Positions 45,266 to 54,449 are shown, counted from the first letter of the stretch. The stretch: 64,000 nt of DNA from an uncultured Duncaniella sp. (GCA_910578515.1 CAJTQR010000002.1:186001-250000); one strand, 5' to 3'. Made by a program: numbers and translations. The notes: generated from the sequence alone by a model not told the origin.

Positions 45266-46306
45266 ATGTGTAGGTTGCGATTTGATATTTCAGTAGTCCT
45301 GCGGTCAGCCGTGACAGCCATGATGATTGTGCTCTTTGGCGTGGGGAACGGAGCTGCGCAAGGTGAAGCTGCTTTGCTGTCACATTATTGGGCGCTCCCG
45401 ACCTATTACAATCCGGCTGCGGTAGGTGAGACTGACTGTCTGCGCATACGTGGTGGTGCCCGTCTGCAATGGGTGGGGATTGATGATGCTCCGCGCTCGT
45501 TTTATGCTGTGGCTGATATGCCGTTGAAGTTTGCCGACCGCAAGTGGGGAGCCGGGGTGGTGGTGAGCAGAAGTTCTGAAGGTCTCTACCGCAATCTTAA
45601 TGTTGGCGCCCAGTTCGGCTATAAATTCAACTTACTGAAAGGAGAATTTACTCTCGCATTTCAGGCGGGATATCTGCAGAACGATTTCAAAGGCTCGCAG
45701 CTCTCTTTGCCTGACGACGGGGAGGTTGAGCCTGTGGATGGGTCACTTCCCACATCTGATGTAAAAGGTGGTGCTGTTGACCTCGGGCTTGGTGTCTGGT
45801 ACACCCGTGGCGGTTCATGGCTCGGCGTGTCGCTCAGCCATCTCAATAATCCTACAGTAACTTACAAGTCTTCTTTGGATATGCCGGTAACCACCGGACA
45901 GGTATCCGATGGCGAAGGAGTAGAGGAACAAAATTTTGAATTTACAGCTTCACGGATGGTATATTTTACCGCCGGAAGCAATATTGCCGTGAGAAACACG
46001 TTATTAGAAGTGATACCTTCTGTTATCGTGAGGACAGATTTCACCCGTACCTCATTTGAACTCACAGGGCGTCTGCGTTACAAGAAGATGTTCAGTGCAG
46101 GGGTAGGGTATAGGTACAAGGATGCTGTGGCGGCTATGCTCTCGGCAGAATTAAAAGGAGTGTTTGTCGGGTATGCCTACGAGTATAACCTCAGGGATAT
46201 AGCCAAAGGCTCGTCAGGTAGCCATGAGATATTTGCCGGATATAGTCTGAAGCTTGATTTCTCCGGACATAACCGGTATAAACACAAAAGTATACGCTTA
46301 TTGTAA
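45266..46306 (+). CDS. porP: PorP/SprF family T9SS outer-membrane protein
   Basis: About 346-aa outer-membrane barrel protein of the PorP/SprF family, which links the PorK/N ring to the outer membrane in P. gingivalis. The signal peptide precedes ALLSHYWALPTYYNPAAVGET, a family signature; barrel-like strands follow to the C-terminus (FAGYSLKLDFS). A GTG at 45260 overlapping the porT stop is an alternative start; I chose ATG 45266. porK begins 3 bp after it. Confidence 0.9.
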   Translation: MCRLRFDISVVLRSAVTAMMIVLFGVGNGAAQGEAALLSHYWALPTYYNPAAVGETDCLRIRGGARLQWVGIDDAPRSFYAVADMPLKFADRKWGAGVVVSRSSEGLYRNLNVGAQFGYKFNLLKGEFTLAFQAGYLQNDFKGSQLSLPDDGEVEPVDGSLPTSDVKGGAVDLGLGVWYTRGGSWLGVSLSHLNNPTVTYKSSLDMPVTTGQVSDGEGVEEQNFEFTASRMVYFTAGSNIAVRNTLLEVIPSVIVRTDFTRTSFELTGRLRYKKMFSAGVGYRYKDAVAAMLSAELKGVFVGYAYEYNLRDIAKGSSGSHEIFAGYSLKLDFSGHNRYKHKSIRLL

Positions 46307-46309
46307 CTT

Positions 46310-47749
46310 ATGAAAAAGATAATACATATACTTCTCACAGTCACGCTGCTCTCCATGGTGGGAGCCTGTGCGTCGGGCAACCGTAGTGCCATAGGGGGTG
46401 AAGTGACCGGAGTGGGCGGCAATTCGTGGTCGGAGCCTACACCTTACGGCATGGTACTTGTGTCGAGAGGCTCAGTGAAGATGGGGCCTGCCAAGGATGA
46501 CTCGTTATGGAATCTTCGGGCTGATGCCAAGGGTGTATCGGTCGATGCCTTCTGGATGGATGAGACAGAGGTTACCAATGCCAAGTACAAGCAATTTGTC
46601 TTCTGGGTGCGTGATTCCATTATCCGTCAGCGCCTTGCTGACCCTGCCTATGGAGGGAACGAGGAGTTTATTATTGAAGAGAACCGCGAGGGTAACCCGA
46701 TAGCCCCTCATATCAATTGGGCTAAGCCGATACCTTGGCGCAATGCCGATGAGGATGAGCAAAGGGCAATTGAGAGCATGTATCGTACAAACCCTATCAC
46801 CGGTGTGCGCGAACTTGACCCCGAGCAGCTCAATTATCGTTATGAGACCTACAATCACACCGAGGCTGCACGCCGTAAACATCGTCTCAATCCTGCGCGT
46901 AGGGAATACAATACAGATAAGCCGGTCCCAACCGACATACCATTGATTTCCAAGGATACCGCTTATATCAACGATGACGGAGAGATTGTGCGTGAGACCA
47001 TTACCCGTGGACTCACCGGGGATTTTGATTTTGTAAACACCTACATAGTGAATGTCTACCCCGACACCACCGCATGGATAAATGATTTCGACAACGCTTA
47101 CAATGAGCCGTATGTACGTCTGTATTTCTCTCATGGTGGCTATAGTGACTATCCTGTGGTTGGAGTGAGCTGGGAACAGGCGAGCGCTTTCGCCAACTGG
47201 CGTACTGATTTCCTCCGCCGTTCGCTCGGCAAGGAGGGTGTGTATGTGGAGCCCTACCGTCTCCCCACGGAAGCAGAGTGGGAGTATGCGGCACGTGCCG
47301 GAAAGAGCGAGAACATGTATCCGTGGGACGGTGACCTTCCAATGACTGAGGAGGAAGGGTGTTTCTATGCGAATTTCAAACCTCAGGAGGGGAATTTCGT
47401 CCAGGACGGTCAGCTCATAACCTCTAAAGTGGGTACATACGCCCCAAATGATTTCGGGCTCTATGACATGGCTGGTAATGTGAGCGAATGGACTTCCACT
47501 GCTTACACAGAGAGCGTGAGCAAACTTACTGGCGACCTTAATCCTGAGTATCGTTATGACGCGGCTCAGGAGGACCCCTACAGGTTGAAGCGTAAGATAG
47601 TGCGTGGAGGCTCATGGAAGGATGTGGCTCACAATGTCCGCTCTGACATCCGCATGTGGGAATACCAGAATGAACAGCGCTCCTACATAGGCTTCCGCTG
47701 TGTGCGCTCGCAGATAGGTTTCGCTAAAGGAACCAAAGTAAAAAAGTAA
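46310..47749 (+). CDS. porK: PorK/GldK, T9SS ring lipoprotein
   Basis: 479-aa lipoprotein (signal ends SMVGAC) with a formylglycine-generating-enzyme-like (SUMF1) domain: MVLVSRGSVKMGPAKDD, DEVTN-like DETEVTNAKYKQF, YPVVGVSWEQASAFANW, YRLPTEAEWEYAARAG and VRGGSWKDVAHNVRS. The catalytic role is lost in this family; it forms the periplasmic ring with PorN. A long insert (about residues 100-250) is typical of GldK. Sits in the porT-P-K-L-M-N run. Confidence 0.93.
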   Translation: MKKIIHILLTVTLLSMVGACASGNRSAIGGEVTGVGGNSWSEPTPYGMVLVSRGSVKMGPAKDDSLWNLRADAKGVSVDAFWMDETEVTNAKYKQFVFWVRDSIIRQRLADPAYGGNEEFIIEENREGNPIAPHINWAKPIPWRNADEDEQRAIESMYRTNPITGVRELDPEQLNYRYETYNHTEAARRKHRLNPARREYNTDKPVPTDIPLISKDTAYINDDGEIVRETITRGLTGDFDFVNTYIVNVYPDTTAWINDFDNAYNEPYVRLYFSHGGYSDYPVVGVSWEQASAFANWRTDFLRRSLGKEGVYVEPYRLPTEAEWEYAARAGKSENMYPWDGDLPMTEEEGCFYANFKPQEGNFVQDGQLITSKVGTYAPNDFGLYDMAGNVSEWTSTAYTESVSKLTGDLNPEYRYDAAQEDPYRLKRKIVRGGSWKDVAHNVRSDIRMWEYQNEQRSYIGFRCVRSQIGFAKGTKVKK

Positions 47750-47762
47750 TCCGTAAACTCCT

Positions 47763-48551
47763 ATGGGAAAAATAAATATCAGGACAAAAATTGATAATCT
47801 GCTCCGGTGGGAGGGTGGTCAGCGATTGTTTAACTTCGCTTACAGCATAGGTGCGGCAATTGTGATATGTGGCGCTCTGTTCACCATCCTGCATGTGCGC
47901 GGTGGTGTGGCTTTGCTCTGCATAGGCATGGGCACGGAGGTGCTTATGTTTGTCATCACGGCGTTCGACCGTCCACCGAGGGAGTATCCAGGAGGAAATT
48001 ATCCGGTTGAGGTTAGCCAACGTGTAGCCGATTCCGGCAATCTCATTGCTGCGCAATCGTCTCCCTCATTGAGCGAGGCCGACTCGCAGTCGATAGCCGA
48101 GAATATACGCAAAATGTCGGTGGCGGCTGAGCAGATGGCGGCAATCGCTCGTGAATTGGAATTGCTCAGGCGTACCACTGAAACCCTTAACGAGGTGTCG
48201 TCCGTGGTGCTCGACAGCTACCGCGCCATCACGGAGAATTCATCCTCAATCTCCGAGAACACACGGGGATATGTGGAAAAGATGAATGACTTGAACCGAA
48301 ACCTCGGCGGTCTCAACACTATCTATGAGGTGCAGCTCAAGAGCGTTTCCTCGCAGATTGACTCCATAGAGCGAGTGAACCGTGGCATCAAGGATATACG
48401 TGATATGTATGAGAAGAGTGCGGCGCAAAGCGCCCGTTACTGCGAGGAGACAGAAAAGATGGCTCGTTACATGCAGCAGCTCAATCGCATGTATGAGAAG
48501 ACTCTCGATACAATGACCGTCAACATAGCCCGACAGGTCCCTGTGGATTAA
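47763..48551 (+). CDS. porL: PorL/GldL, T9SS motor membrane protein
   Basis: 262-aa inner-membrane protein. Two N-terminal transmembrane helices lie at about residues 20-65; the second (GMGTEVLMFVITAF) carries a buried glutamate, the residue through which GldL couples to the proton-motive force. A long cytoplasmic coiled-coil tail follows. Forms a 5:2 motor with PorM. 13 bp after porK, 19 bp before porM. Confidence 0.93.
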   Translation: MGKINIRTKIDNLLRWEGGQRLFNFAYSIGAAIVICGALFTILHVRGGVALLCIGMGTEVLMFVITAFDRPPREYPGGNYPVEVSQRVADSGNLIAAQSSPSLSEADSQSIAENIRKMSVAAEQMAAIARELELLRRTTETLNEVSSVVLDSYRAITENSSSISENTRGYVEKMNDLNRNLGGLNTIYEVQLKSVSSQIDSIERVNRGIKDIRDMYEKSAAQSARYCEETEKMARYMQQLNRMYEKTLDTMTVNIARQVPVD

Positions 48552-48570
48552 GAGGTTGTTTGAAATAACA

Positions 48571-50136
48571 ATGGCAGAATCGATAACAAAACTTTCGCCG
48601 AGGCAGAAGATGATAAACCTTATGTATATCATCCTCACGGCTATGCTTGCCCTGAATGTGTCGAGCGACGTGCTCGACGGTTTCGTCCAGGTCGAGGATG
48701 GTCTTGCCCGCACCAACGAGAATGTAGGGTTGCGTAATGATGCTGTCTATTCTCAGCTTGAATCATTCACGGCGCTTAATCCTGAGAAGGGTACTCCCTG
48801 GCTTGAGAAAGCTAAGGAGGTCAAGGACCGCACTGTCGGTTTGTACGAGCTCATTGATTCTCTTAAGGTGGCGATTGCCGTCGAAGCTGATGGTGCCGGT
48901 GGGAATCCTGTCGATATTAAGCGAAAGGATGATGTGGAGGCGGCTTCAGTGGTGATGCTTGCTCCCGGCGACAATCTCGGCAAGCATCTGCGCGAGTCGA
49001 TAGAGGATTACCGGAATTTTATTATGACGACTGTCAGTGACTCGGTGAAGCGTGCAAGCATTGTCGAGACTTTGTCTACCAAACCTTTCCGGCGACCTGG
49101 TACTCTGGTGACCCAGCAGTGGGAATACTCCAAGTTTGAGAATCAGCCTGCAGTGGCTGCGGTTACTCTTCTGACCAAGCTCCAGAATGATATACGTTAT
49201 GTCGAGGGGGAAGCCCTCGGTGCTCTTCTTGCGTCTGTCGATGCCGGCGATGTGCGTGTGAACGAACTCAACGCTTTTGTGCTCCCACGCTCTCAGATTG
49301 TGATGAAAGGGGGGAAATATGCCGCTAATATAGTGCTTGCTGCTGTCGATACTACGTCTCGCCCTATCATATATGTGGATGGAAAGAAACTTGCGGACGA
49401 TAAAGGGACCTATGAATTTGTACCATCCTCGACAGGTACCTTTGACTACCACGGACACCTTGAGGTGACGCATGGCGACGGTTCTGTGAGTCGCCATCCG
49501 TTTGAGTCTACCTATACGGTTATTGAACCTATGGCAACCGTGTCGGCTACGATGATGAATCTGCTGTATGCCGGGATTGACAATCCGGTCAGCATTTCAG
49601 TGCCTGGAGTCCCGATGTCGGGAGTGAAGGCCACCATGACCAATGGAACATTGTCTCGAAACGGCGACAAGTGGATTGCACGCCCCTCCAAGGTTGGTGA
49701 AAACTCAATAGTGACTGTGACTGCCGAAATAGATGGGCAACCGCGCACTGTGGCTACAACTGAGTTTCGCGTGAGGAAATTGCCCGACCCGACAGCTTTT
49801 CTGCTCCTTCAAGGACAGAACGGCCGAAATGAACGCTACAAAGGGGACCGTCCGGTAGGGAAGGACCTCCTGACCTCCTCGCCGGGCATTGAGGCTGCTA
49901 TTGATGACGATATACTCAATATAGATTTCAAGGTGCTTGGATTTGAGACTGTTTTCTTCGACCAGATGGGCAATGCCATCCCCGAAGTGTCGGATGGTGC
50001 TTCATTCTCTGCCCGTCAGAAGGAACGCATCAAACGTATGGGGCGCGGAAAGAGATTTTATCTATCCCGCATTCGTGCCAAAGGTCCTGACGGGGTGGAA
50101 CGTACTCTTAATCCCGTTGAGGTTATAGTGCGGTAA
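48571..50136 (+). CDS. porM: PorM/GldM, T9SS motor periplasmic shaft
   Basis: 521-aa protein with one N-terminal transmembrane helix (QKMINLMYIILTAMLALNVS) followed by four periplasmic domains (D1 helical, D2-D4 beta-rich). The shaft transmits motor movement to the PorK/N ring. I start at ATG 48571 (MAESITKLS); the TTG at 48556 would add five residues. Length and layout match GldM. Confidence 0.94.
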   Translation: MAESITKLSPRQKMINLMYIILTAMLALNVSSDVLDGFVQVEDGLARTNENVGLRNDAVYSQLESFTALNPEKGTPWLEKAKEVKDRTVGLYELIDSLKVAIAVEADGAGGNPVDIKRKDDVEAASVVMLAPGDNLGKHLRESIEDYRNFIMTTVSDSVKRASIVETLSTKPFRRPGTLVTQQWEYSKFENQPAVAAVTLLTKLQNDIRYVEGEALGALLASVDAGDVRVNELNAFVLPRSQIVMKGGKYAANIVLAAVDTTSRPIIYVDGKKLADDKGTYEFVPSSTGTFDYHGHLEVTHGDGSVSRHPFESTYTVIEPMATVSATMMNLLYAGIDNPVSISVPGVPMSGVKATMTNGTLSRNGDKWIARPSKVGENSIVTVTAEIDGQPRTVATTEFRVRKLPDPTAFLLLQGQNGRNERYKGDRPVGKDLLTSSPGIEAAIDDDILNIDFKVLGFETVFFDQMGNAIPEVSDGASFSARQKERIKRMGRGKRFYLSRIRAKGPDGVERTLNPVEVIVR

Positions 50137-50175
50137 TCCCCCTTTCCTAATCACCTTATAAAAAACTTGCCGGAT

Positions 50176-51279
50176 ATGAAGAGATTTCTTTTTGCTGCTA
50201 TAGTTATGATGATTGCCTCTGTCGGTCTCGCACAGGATGTGAGCCGAAGCACCGGAGTGCGTCGTCGGGTTGCCGATGAGAGTGGTGACACTAAAGGACG
50301 GTCTGCCGTTGCCACGGTTTCGGAACGTAGCCAGTTGCACTCACAGTCAACTGCAGTAGATGATTCAGAACTGCAATGGATGCGTGTGATATACCGTCAT
50401 CTTGACCTCTCGAAGGAGAAGAATGCCCCTCTCTACTACCCGGAGGAGCCGACCGAAGGGGGCGATAATCTCTTCAGAATAATTCTCGCGCGTGTCGCTG
50501 CCAATCAGCTTCCGGTCTACGAGTACCTTGACGGTAAGGAGATTTTCACGGATGATTATAGGGTGAAGGTTGGCGATATGCTCGAGCGGTTCCATATTCC
50601 TTATACTGAAGCCAAAGGTTCCACCGAGCGCAACCCTAAGTTCAACATTGAGGAGGCTGATGTGCCCGTGACAGAGGTGCTGTCCTACTACATTGTTGAG
50701 CGCTGGGAGTTTGACAAGCGTAACAACCGGGTGCGTACCTATGTCGACGCCTTGTGTCCGGTCCTTCATCGTGCTGGCGATTTTGGTGGTGAGGATGTGA
50801 AATATCCGATGTTCTGGGTTAAATACGATGATTTAAGCCCATATTTGCGCGATAATGCGATATTCACCTCCGACGATAACAATCTCGCCACTTCCACTTA
50901 TCATGACTATTTTACACTCAATCTATATGACGGTGATATCTACAAGACCCGCAATCTGCGCAACAAATCGCTGATGGAGCTTCATCCCGATTCTGAGTCG
51001 CTTAGTCATGCTCAGGACAGTATACAGCGACGCCTTGACTCATTTGAGGACAAATTGTGGGTGCCATCTCTTGAGGAACTTGCCGCACGTACCGATAGCG
51101 TGGGTACGGCAACTGACGAGAAGGTGAAGAAAACCTCCTCTGTGCGCTCACGCCGTGGTGCAGCCACAGCCAAGAGCAAACAGAAGGTAAAGCCTGCCAA
51201 AGTGAAACGGGCGAAAGCCTCCAAGTCAAAATCCTCCTCTGGCTCCGTCACCCGTTCGGTTCGCAACCGAAAGAATTAG
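50176..51279 (+). CDS. porN: PorN/GldN, T9SS ring protein
   Basis: 367-aa secreted protein (signal peptide ends VGLAQ). The central region (WMRVIYRHLDLSKEKNAPLYYP, YRVKVGDMLERFHIPYTEAK, YYIVERWEFDKRNNRVRTYV) is the GldN domain that builds rings with PorK. The last ~50 residues are a lysine/arginine-rich tail (KQKVKPAKVKRAKASKSKSS) not part of the core fold. Last gene of the porT-N operon; the MFS gene converges from the other side. Confidence 0.92.
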   Translation: MKRFLFAAIVMMIASVGLAQDVSRSTGVRRRVADESGDTKGRSAVATVSERSQLHSQSTAVDDSELQWMRVIYRHLDLSKEKNAPLYYPEEPTEGGDNLFRIILARVAANQLPVYEYLDGKEIFTDDYRVKVGDMLERFHIPYTEAKGSTERNPKFNIEEADVPVTEVLSYYIVERWEFDKRNNRVRTYVDALCPVLHRAGDFGGEDVKYPMFWVKYDDLSPYLRDNAIFTSDDNNLATSTYHDYFTLNLYDGDIYKTRNLRNKSLMELHPDSESLSHAQDSIQRRLDSFEDKLWVPSLEELAARTDSVGTATDEKVKKTSSVRSRRGAATAKSKQKVKPAKVKRAKASKSKSSSGSVTRSVRNRKN

Positions 51280-51315
51280 AGGTTATTATTAAATATCCTC
51301 TTAACGTTTTCTCTC

Positions 51316-52527
51316 TTAACGTTTTTGCACCTTTTTGAGGTTAGGTAGTAGCACTGCCACGATGCCGAGCAGCGGAGTGTAGGCACAGAAATTATATACT
51401 GCCTCGATGCCATAAGTGTCAGCGAATTCTCCCAACACTGCCGATGCTATACCGCCCACGCCGAAAGCGAAGCCGAAGAACAGTCCGGAAATCATTCCTA
51501 ATTTGGTAGGTAGGAGTTCCTGGGCATAGAGCAATATGGCAGGGAAAGCTGACGAGAGTGTGAATCCGGCGCAGAAGCTGAGTATCACTGTGAGCGGAAG
51601 TGATACATGGGGCATCAGCAGACTGAATGGAGCTGTGCCGAGAATTGACACCCAGATTACCAGTTTCCTGCCGTATCGGTCTCCCACCGGTCCGCCAACC
51701 AATGTGCCGGCTGCTGTTGATACTACAAATACAAACAGATAGATTTGCGATTCTGACACAGTGACTCCAAACTTGTCAATGAGATAGAAAGTATAGTAGC
51801 TCGAAAGGCTCGCCATGTAGATATATTTGGAGAAGATAAGCACTATTATGACTCCGATGGCAAACCATGTCATGCTCTTGGATAGCGGCAGATGTGCGTG
51901 ATGTTCTTTGCGGGATATGTTTTGTCTCAGCTGCTGGAGATATCCGCGGTACCACCGGCATATAGGGCGCATGGCAACGAAGCATGCCGCAGCGAAGAGC
52001 AGAAACCAAAGCACGTAGTGGCGGTTATGAGGTGCCACTATCAGCGCCACGAGCAGCGGACCCACTGAGCCTCCGAAATTTCCTCCCACCTGAAACACTG
52101 ACTGTGCGAATCCTCTGCGTTCATGTCCGGCAAGCGATGTGATGCGTGACGCCTCGGGATGAAGGGTGGCGGACCCTAAGCCCACCATGAACACAGCCAC
52201 AAGGATTCCGGGCAGTGTGGAGCAATAAGAAAACAGCACTATGCCGATTGATGTGCAGCACATCCCCATAGGAAGGCTCCATACAAATGGGCGGCGGTCA
52301 AAAGCATACCCGACAACCGGCTGGAAAATGGATGCCGCGAGTTGATATACAAGTGTGATAAGACCGATTTGGGCGAAATTGATATTCAAATCCTCCTTAA
52401 GCATAGGATAAACCGCCGTGATGACCGATTGCAGTAAGTCATTCAGGCAATGTGCCGCGCTCAAGGCAAGAAGTACATTGAACGTAGGCATCGAAGTGAG
52501 TTTGCGAACCTTTCTGATAATATCCAT
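51316..52527 (-). CDS. MFS transporter, fosmidomycin-resistance (Fsr) type
   Basis: 403-aa inner-membrane protein with 12 helices. The region NVLLALSAAHCLNDLLQSVI with helix-2/3 loop QPVVGYAFDRRP, and GLGSATLHPEASR, resembles Fsr-like exporters that confer fosmidomycin resistance in E. coli. Substrate is not known here. Its 5' leader of about 125 nt contains a terminator-like hairpin. Confidence 0.82.
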   Translation of the reverse strand: MDIIRKVRKLTSMPTFNVLLALSAAHCLNDLLQSVITAVYPMLKEDLNINFAQIGLITLVYQLAASIFQPVVGYAFDRRPFVWSLPMGMCCTSIGIVLFSYCSTLPGILVAVFMVGLGSATLHPEASRITSLAGHERRGFAQSVFQVGGNFGGSVGPLLVALIVAPHNRHYVLWFLLFAAACFVAMRPICRWYRGYLQQLRQNISRKEHHAHLPLSKSMTWFAIGVIIVLIFSKYIYMASLSSYYTFYLIDKFGVTVSESQIYLFVFVVSTAAGTLVGGPVGDRYGRKLVIWVSILGTAPFSLLMPHVSLPLTVILSFCAGFTLSSAFPAILLYAQELLPTKLGMISGLFFGFAFGVGGIASAVLGEFADTYGIEAVYNFCAYTPLLGIVAVLLPNLKKVQKR

Positions 52528-52575
52528 CTTTATATGTTACCGTTAGACAACTTCTTAGTAATTGAACCTATCCTG

Positions 52576-52610
52576 AAAAATCATTCTTTTCACTGATGAG
52601 AATGATTTTT
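52576..52610 (-). promoter_or_regulatory. Terminator-like hairpin in the leader of the MFS gene
   Basis: 12-bp stem AAAAATCATTCT (52576-52587) / AGAATGATTTTT (52599-52610). On the minus strand the arm nearest the gene ends in TTTTT, so it could act as an attenuator between the promoter (52660-52667) and the ATG (52527). Confidence 0.5.
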
Positions 52611-52659
52611 TTGCTACATCTCCTACCGGTTCAATAATCACGATTATTAAAAAGAGCTG

Positions 52660-52667
52660 CAAAGTTA
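52660..52667 (-). promoter_or_regulatory. -7 box of the MFS gene
   Basis: TAACTTTG on the minus strand; expected start near 52655, leader about 125 nt. Confidence 0.55.
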
Positions 52668-52734
52668 TGAAAAATCCATTAATTAAAAAATCAGATATTC
52701 TGTCTCACCTCGATTGCCCTCATGGCATAACAAC

Positions 52735-52769
52735 ACAGACGCCCCATGTAAAAGCGCGGGGGCGTCTGT
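52735..52769. terminator. Hairpin downstream of the DUF4332 gene
   Basis: 11-bp stem ACAGACGCCCC (52735-52745) / GGGGCGTCTGT (52759-52769). Weak T-run. Confidence 0.55.
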
Positions 52770-52853
52770 CAGAGTTGTTCTATCCCTGATTCAAGGGAGC
52801 GGTCGTTGTTTTATAGATTAAATGTTGTTGCCTTATAGGTAAGTGTTGCCGTG

Positions 52854-53261
52854 TCAATATGTGATGACAGGCTCAAGTTCTTTTGCCTGGTCAATCATTT
52901 TTTGTAATTCGGTTATTGACGGCACACGGTTGCAGAGGTTCTTCTGGTCATTTACCTCCACTAACTTTGGCTGGAGATTGGCTGCAACCCTGTGGCGGAA
53001 TTCCTTTACGGTGTCTACGCCTGCGGCTTCGAGAAGTTCGGCAAACTGACCTGCCACACCTTTGATGCGGAACAAGTCGGCATGGTTGGTCCATTTGAGA
53101 ATCAGTTTCTCGGATATCCCGGTCTCTTCAGCGAGAGCCTCACGTCCCTTTTTCGTGGCGGCTTTTTTCAAAAGCTCTTCGGTGGTGTTCACGCCTGAAG
53201 CCTGAAGCTTATGTGCGTAGGATTCACCTATACCCTCGATTACATCAATTTTATAAGCCAT
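52854..53261 (-). CDS. DUF4332 helix-hairpin-helix protein
   Basis: 135-aa cytoplasmic protein with two helix-hairpin-helix-like units: IDVIEGIGESYAHKLQASGV (residues 4-23), and LFRIKGVAGQFAELLEAAGV near residue 62. The fold is that of DUF4332, which resembles DNA- or RNA-binding HhH domains. The function is unknown. Monocistronic, next to two tRNA-Val genes. Confidence 0.85.
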   Translation of the reverse strand: MAYKIDVIEGIGESYAHKLQASGVNTTEELLKKAATKKGREALAEETGISEKLILKWTNHADLFRIKGVAGQFAELLEAAGVDTVKEFRHRVAANLQPKLVEVNDQKNLCNRVPSITELQKMIDQAKELEPVITY

Positions 53262-53421
53262 TGGGTGTTGTATTAATGGTTAAGATAAATTTTGTGAGTC
53301 ACTCAGAGGATTGGTCGAACCACCTCTCAGCTAAAATCATAACGTTTGGGCGGCGGTGTAGGTTTTCGTATAGGCATAAAAAAAGTGTCTGCGGTTTTGC
53401 AGACACTTCTGATGATTTTTG

Positions 53422-53496
53422 TGGGCGCTGAGGGATTCGAACCCCCGACCCTCTGCTTGTAAGGCAGATGCTCTGAACCAGCTGAGCTAAGCGCCC
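53422..53496 (-). tRNA. tRNA-Val (TAC), copy 1
   Basis: 75-nt cloverleaf: acceptor GGGCGCT/AGCGCCC, anticodon loop CTTACAA (TAC), T arm with TTCGAAT, A73. CCA is not encoded. Second identical copy lies 63 bp away. Confidence 0.96.
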
Positions 53497-53559
53497 GGAT
53501 ATTTTTTAGATGCTTGCGGGATGCATCGTTGCTGTTAAGACGAGATTGGCTGTTATTTG

Positions 53560-53634
53560 TGGGCGCTGAGGGATTCGAACCCCCGACCCTCTGCTTGTAA
53601 GGCAGATGCTCTGAACCAGCTGAGCTAAGCGCCC
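53560..53634 (-). tRNA. tRNA-Val (TAC), copy 2
   Basis: Same 75-nt sequence as the copy at 53422-53496. On the minus strand this copy comes first, so the two are probably one tandem transcript. Confidence 0.96.
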
Positions 53635-53817
53635 TTTCTCGTCTAAAGCGCTGCAAAGTTACGACACATTTTTGAATTGACCAAATGTTTTGACAAAAAA
53701 ATTACAAAAAAATTGATTTTTGCCGTAAATTGGCTAAAAATGGAGTGTAGTTGTTAAAAAGTGTTTCGCAAAAAGTGATTTCCAACCCCCCGATAGCTGA
53801 TTATCGAAAGAAATCAC

Positions 53818-53825
53818 TAATTTTG
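53818..53825 (+). promoter_or_regulatory. -7 box of the coiled-coil/zapA operon
   Basis: TAATTTTG, 19 bp before the ATG at 53845. Confidence 0.5.
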
Positions 53826-53844
53826 TGTGAAAATTTGGAAAAGA

Positions 53845-54138
53845 ATGGCTGGCACTCTTCAGCAACGCATAGATAAGATAGAGGCGAAAGGCGCTCTTTT
53901 GGCTGAACGGTTCGCCCTGCTGCGCGAAGCAAAGCGGCAGGCCGACGGGCAGATTGCCGAAATGAAGACAACCATATCAATGCTTCATCGAAATATAGAT
54001 GACCTTAACCGACAGATTGAATATCTTAAGGTGGCATCGGTCCTCACTCCCAATCATCACGACGTTGAAGAAACTCGTGCCATACTTTCCGAATTAGTGC
54101 GCGAAATCGACAAGTGCATTAATCAGTTAAGCATTTGA
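53845..54138 (+). CDS. Coiled-coil protein upstream of zapA
   Basis: 97-aa cytoplasmic protein, almost all heptad-rich helix (LQQRIDKIEAKGALLAERFA, MLHRNIDDLNRQIEYLKVAS). I start at ATG 53845; a GTG at 53827 would begin at the promoter. Its stop overlaps the zapA start (TGATG). By position and shape it could be a ZapB-like partner of ZapA at the division ring; no named family is recognised. Confidence 0.7.
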   Translation: MAGTLQQRIDKIEAKGALLAERFALLREAKRQADGQIAEMKTTISMLHRNIDDLNRQIEYLKVASVLTPNHHDVEETRAILSELVREIDKCINQLSI

Positions 54139-54449
54139 TGACAGATAAACTCCTCAACATATCTATCCGTATTGCAGACCAGCCACGCATGCGTCTCCGC
54201 ATCCCTTTGGACCAGGAGGAAATAGTGCGAAAGGCTGAAGCCAACATAAATGAATTGTGGCGAAAGTGGTCTGCTATGGACGATTTCAAAGATAAATCCT
54301 CCGGCGAGATACTTGCCATGGTGACTTTCAGGTTCGCCCAGCTGTATTTCAGCGCCGAAGAGGCATCACATAAGGTCGACCGTACTCTTGAAGAGCTTGA
54401 AAAGACTCTTGACAAGTTGCTTCTTGATATCGACCAACCCGCCACGTAG
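54138..54449 (+). CDS. zapA: Cell division protein ZapA
   Basis: 103-aa ZapA-family protein: an N-terminal beta region (NISIRIADQPRMRLRI) followed by a long dimerising helix (EASHKVDRTLEELEKTLDKL). It bundles FtsZ filaments at midcell. Start ATG 54138 overlaps the previous stop by 1 bp; TTG at 54135 is a possible alternative. Followed by a structured RNA region and rny. Confidence 0.85.
   Translation: MTDKLLNISIRIADQPRMRLRIPLDQEEIVRKAEANINELWRKWSAMDDFKDKSSGEILAMVTFRFAQLYFSAEEASHKVDRTLEELEKTLDKLLLDIDQPAT

Noticed and set aside
53327..53656. 109-aa minus-strand ORF with a repeated SSAGSEHLPYKQRVGGSNPS-like segment
   Set aside because: It is the two identical tRNA-Val genes read as protein; the repeat is a well-known tRNA artefact.
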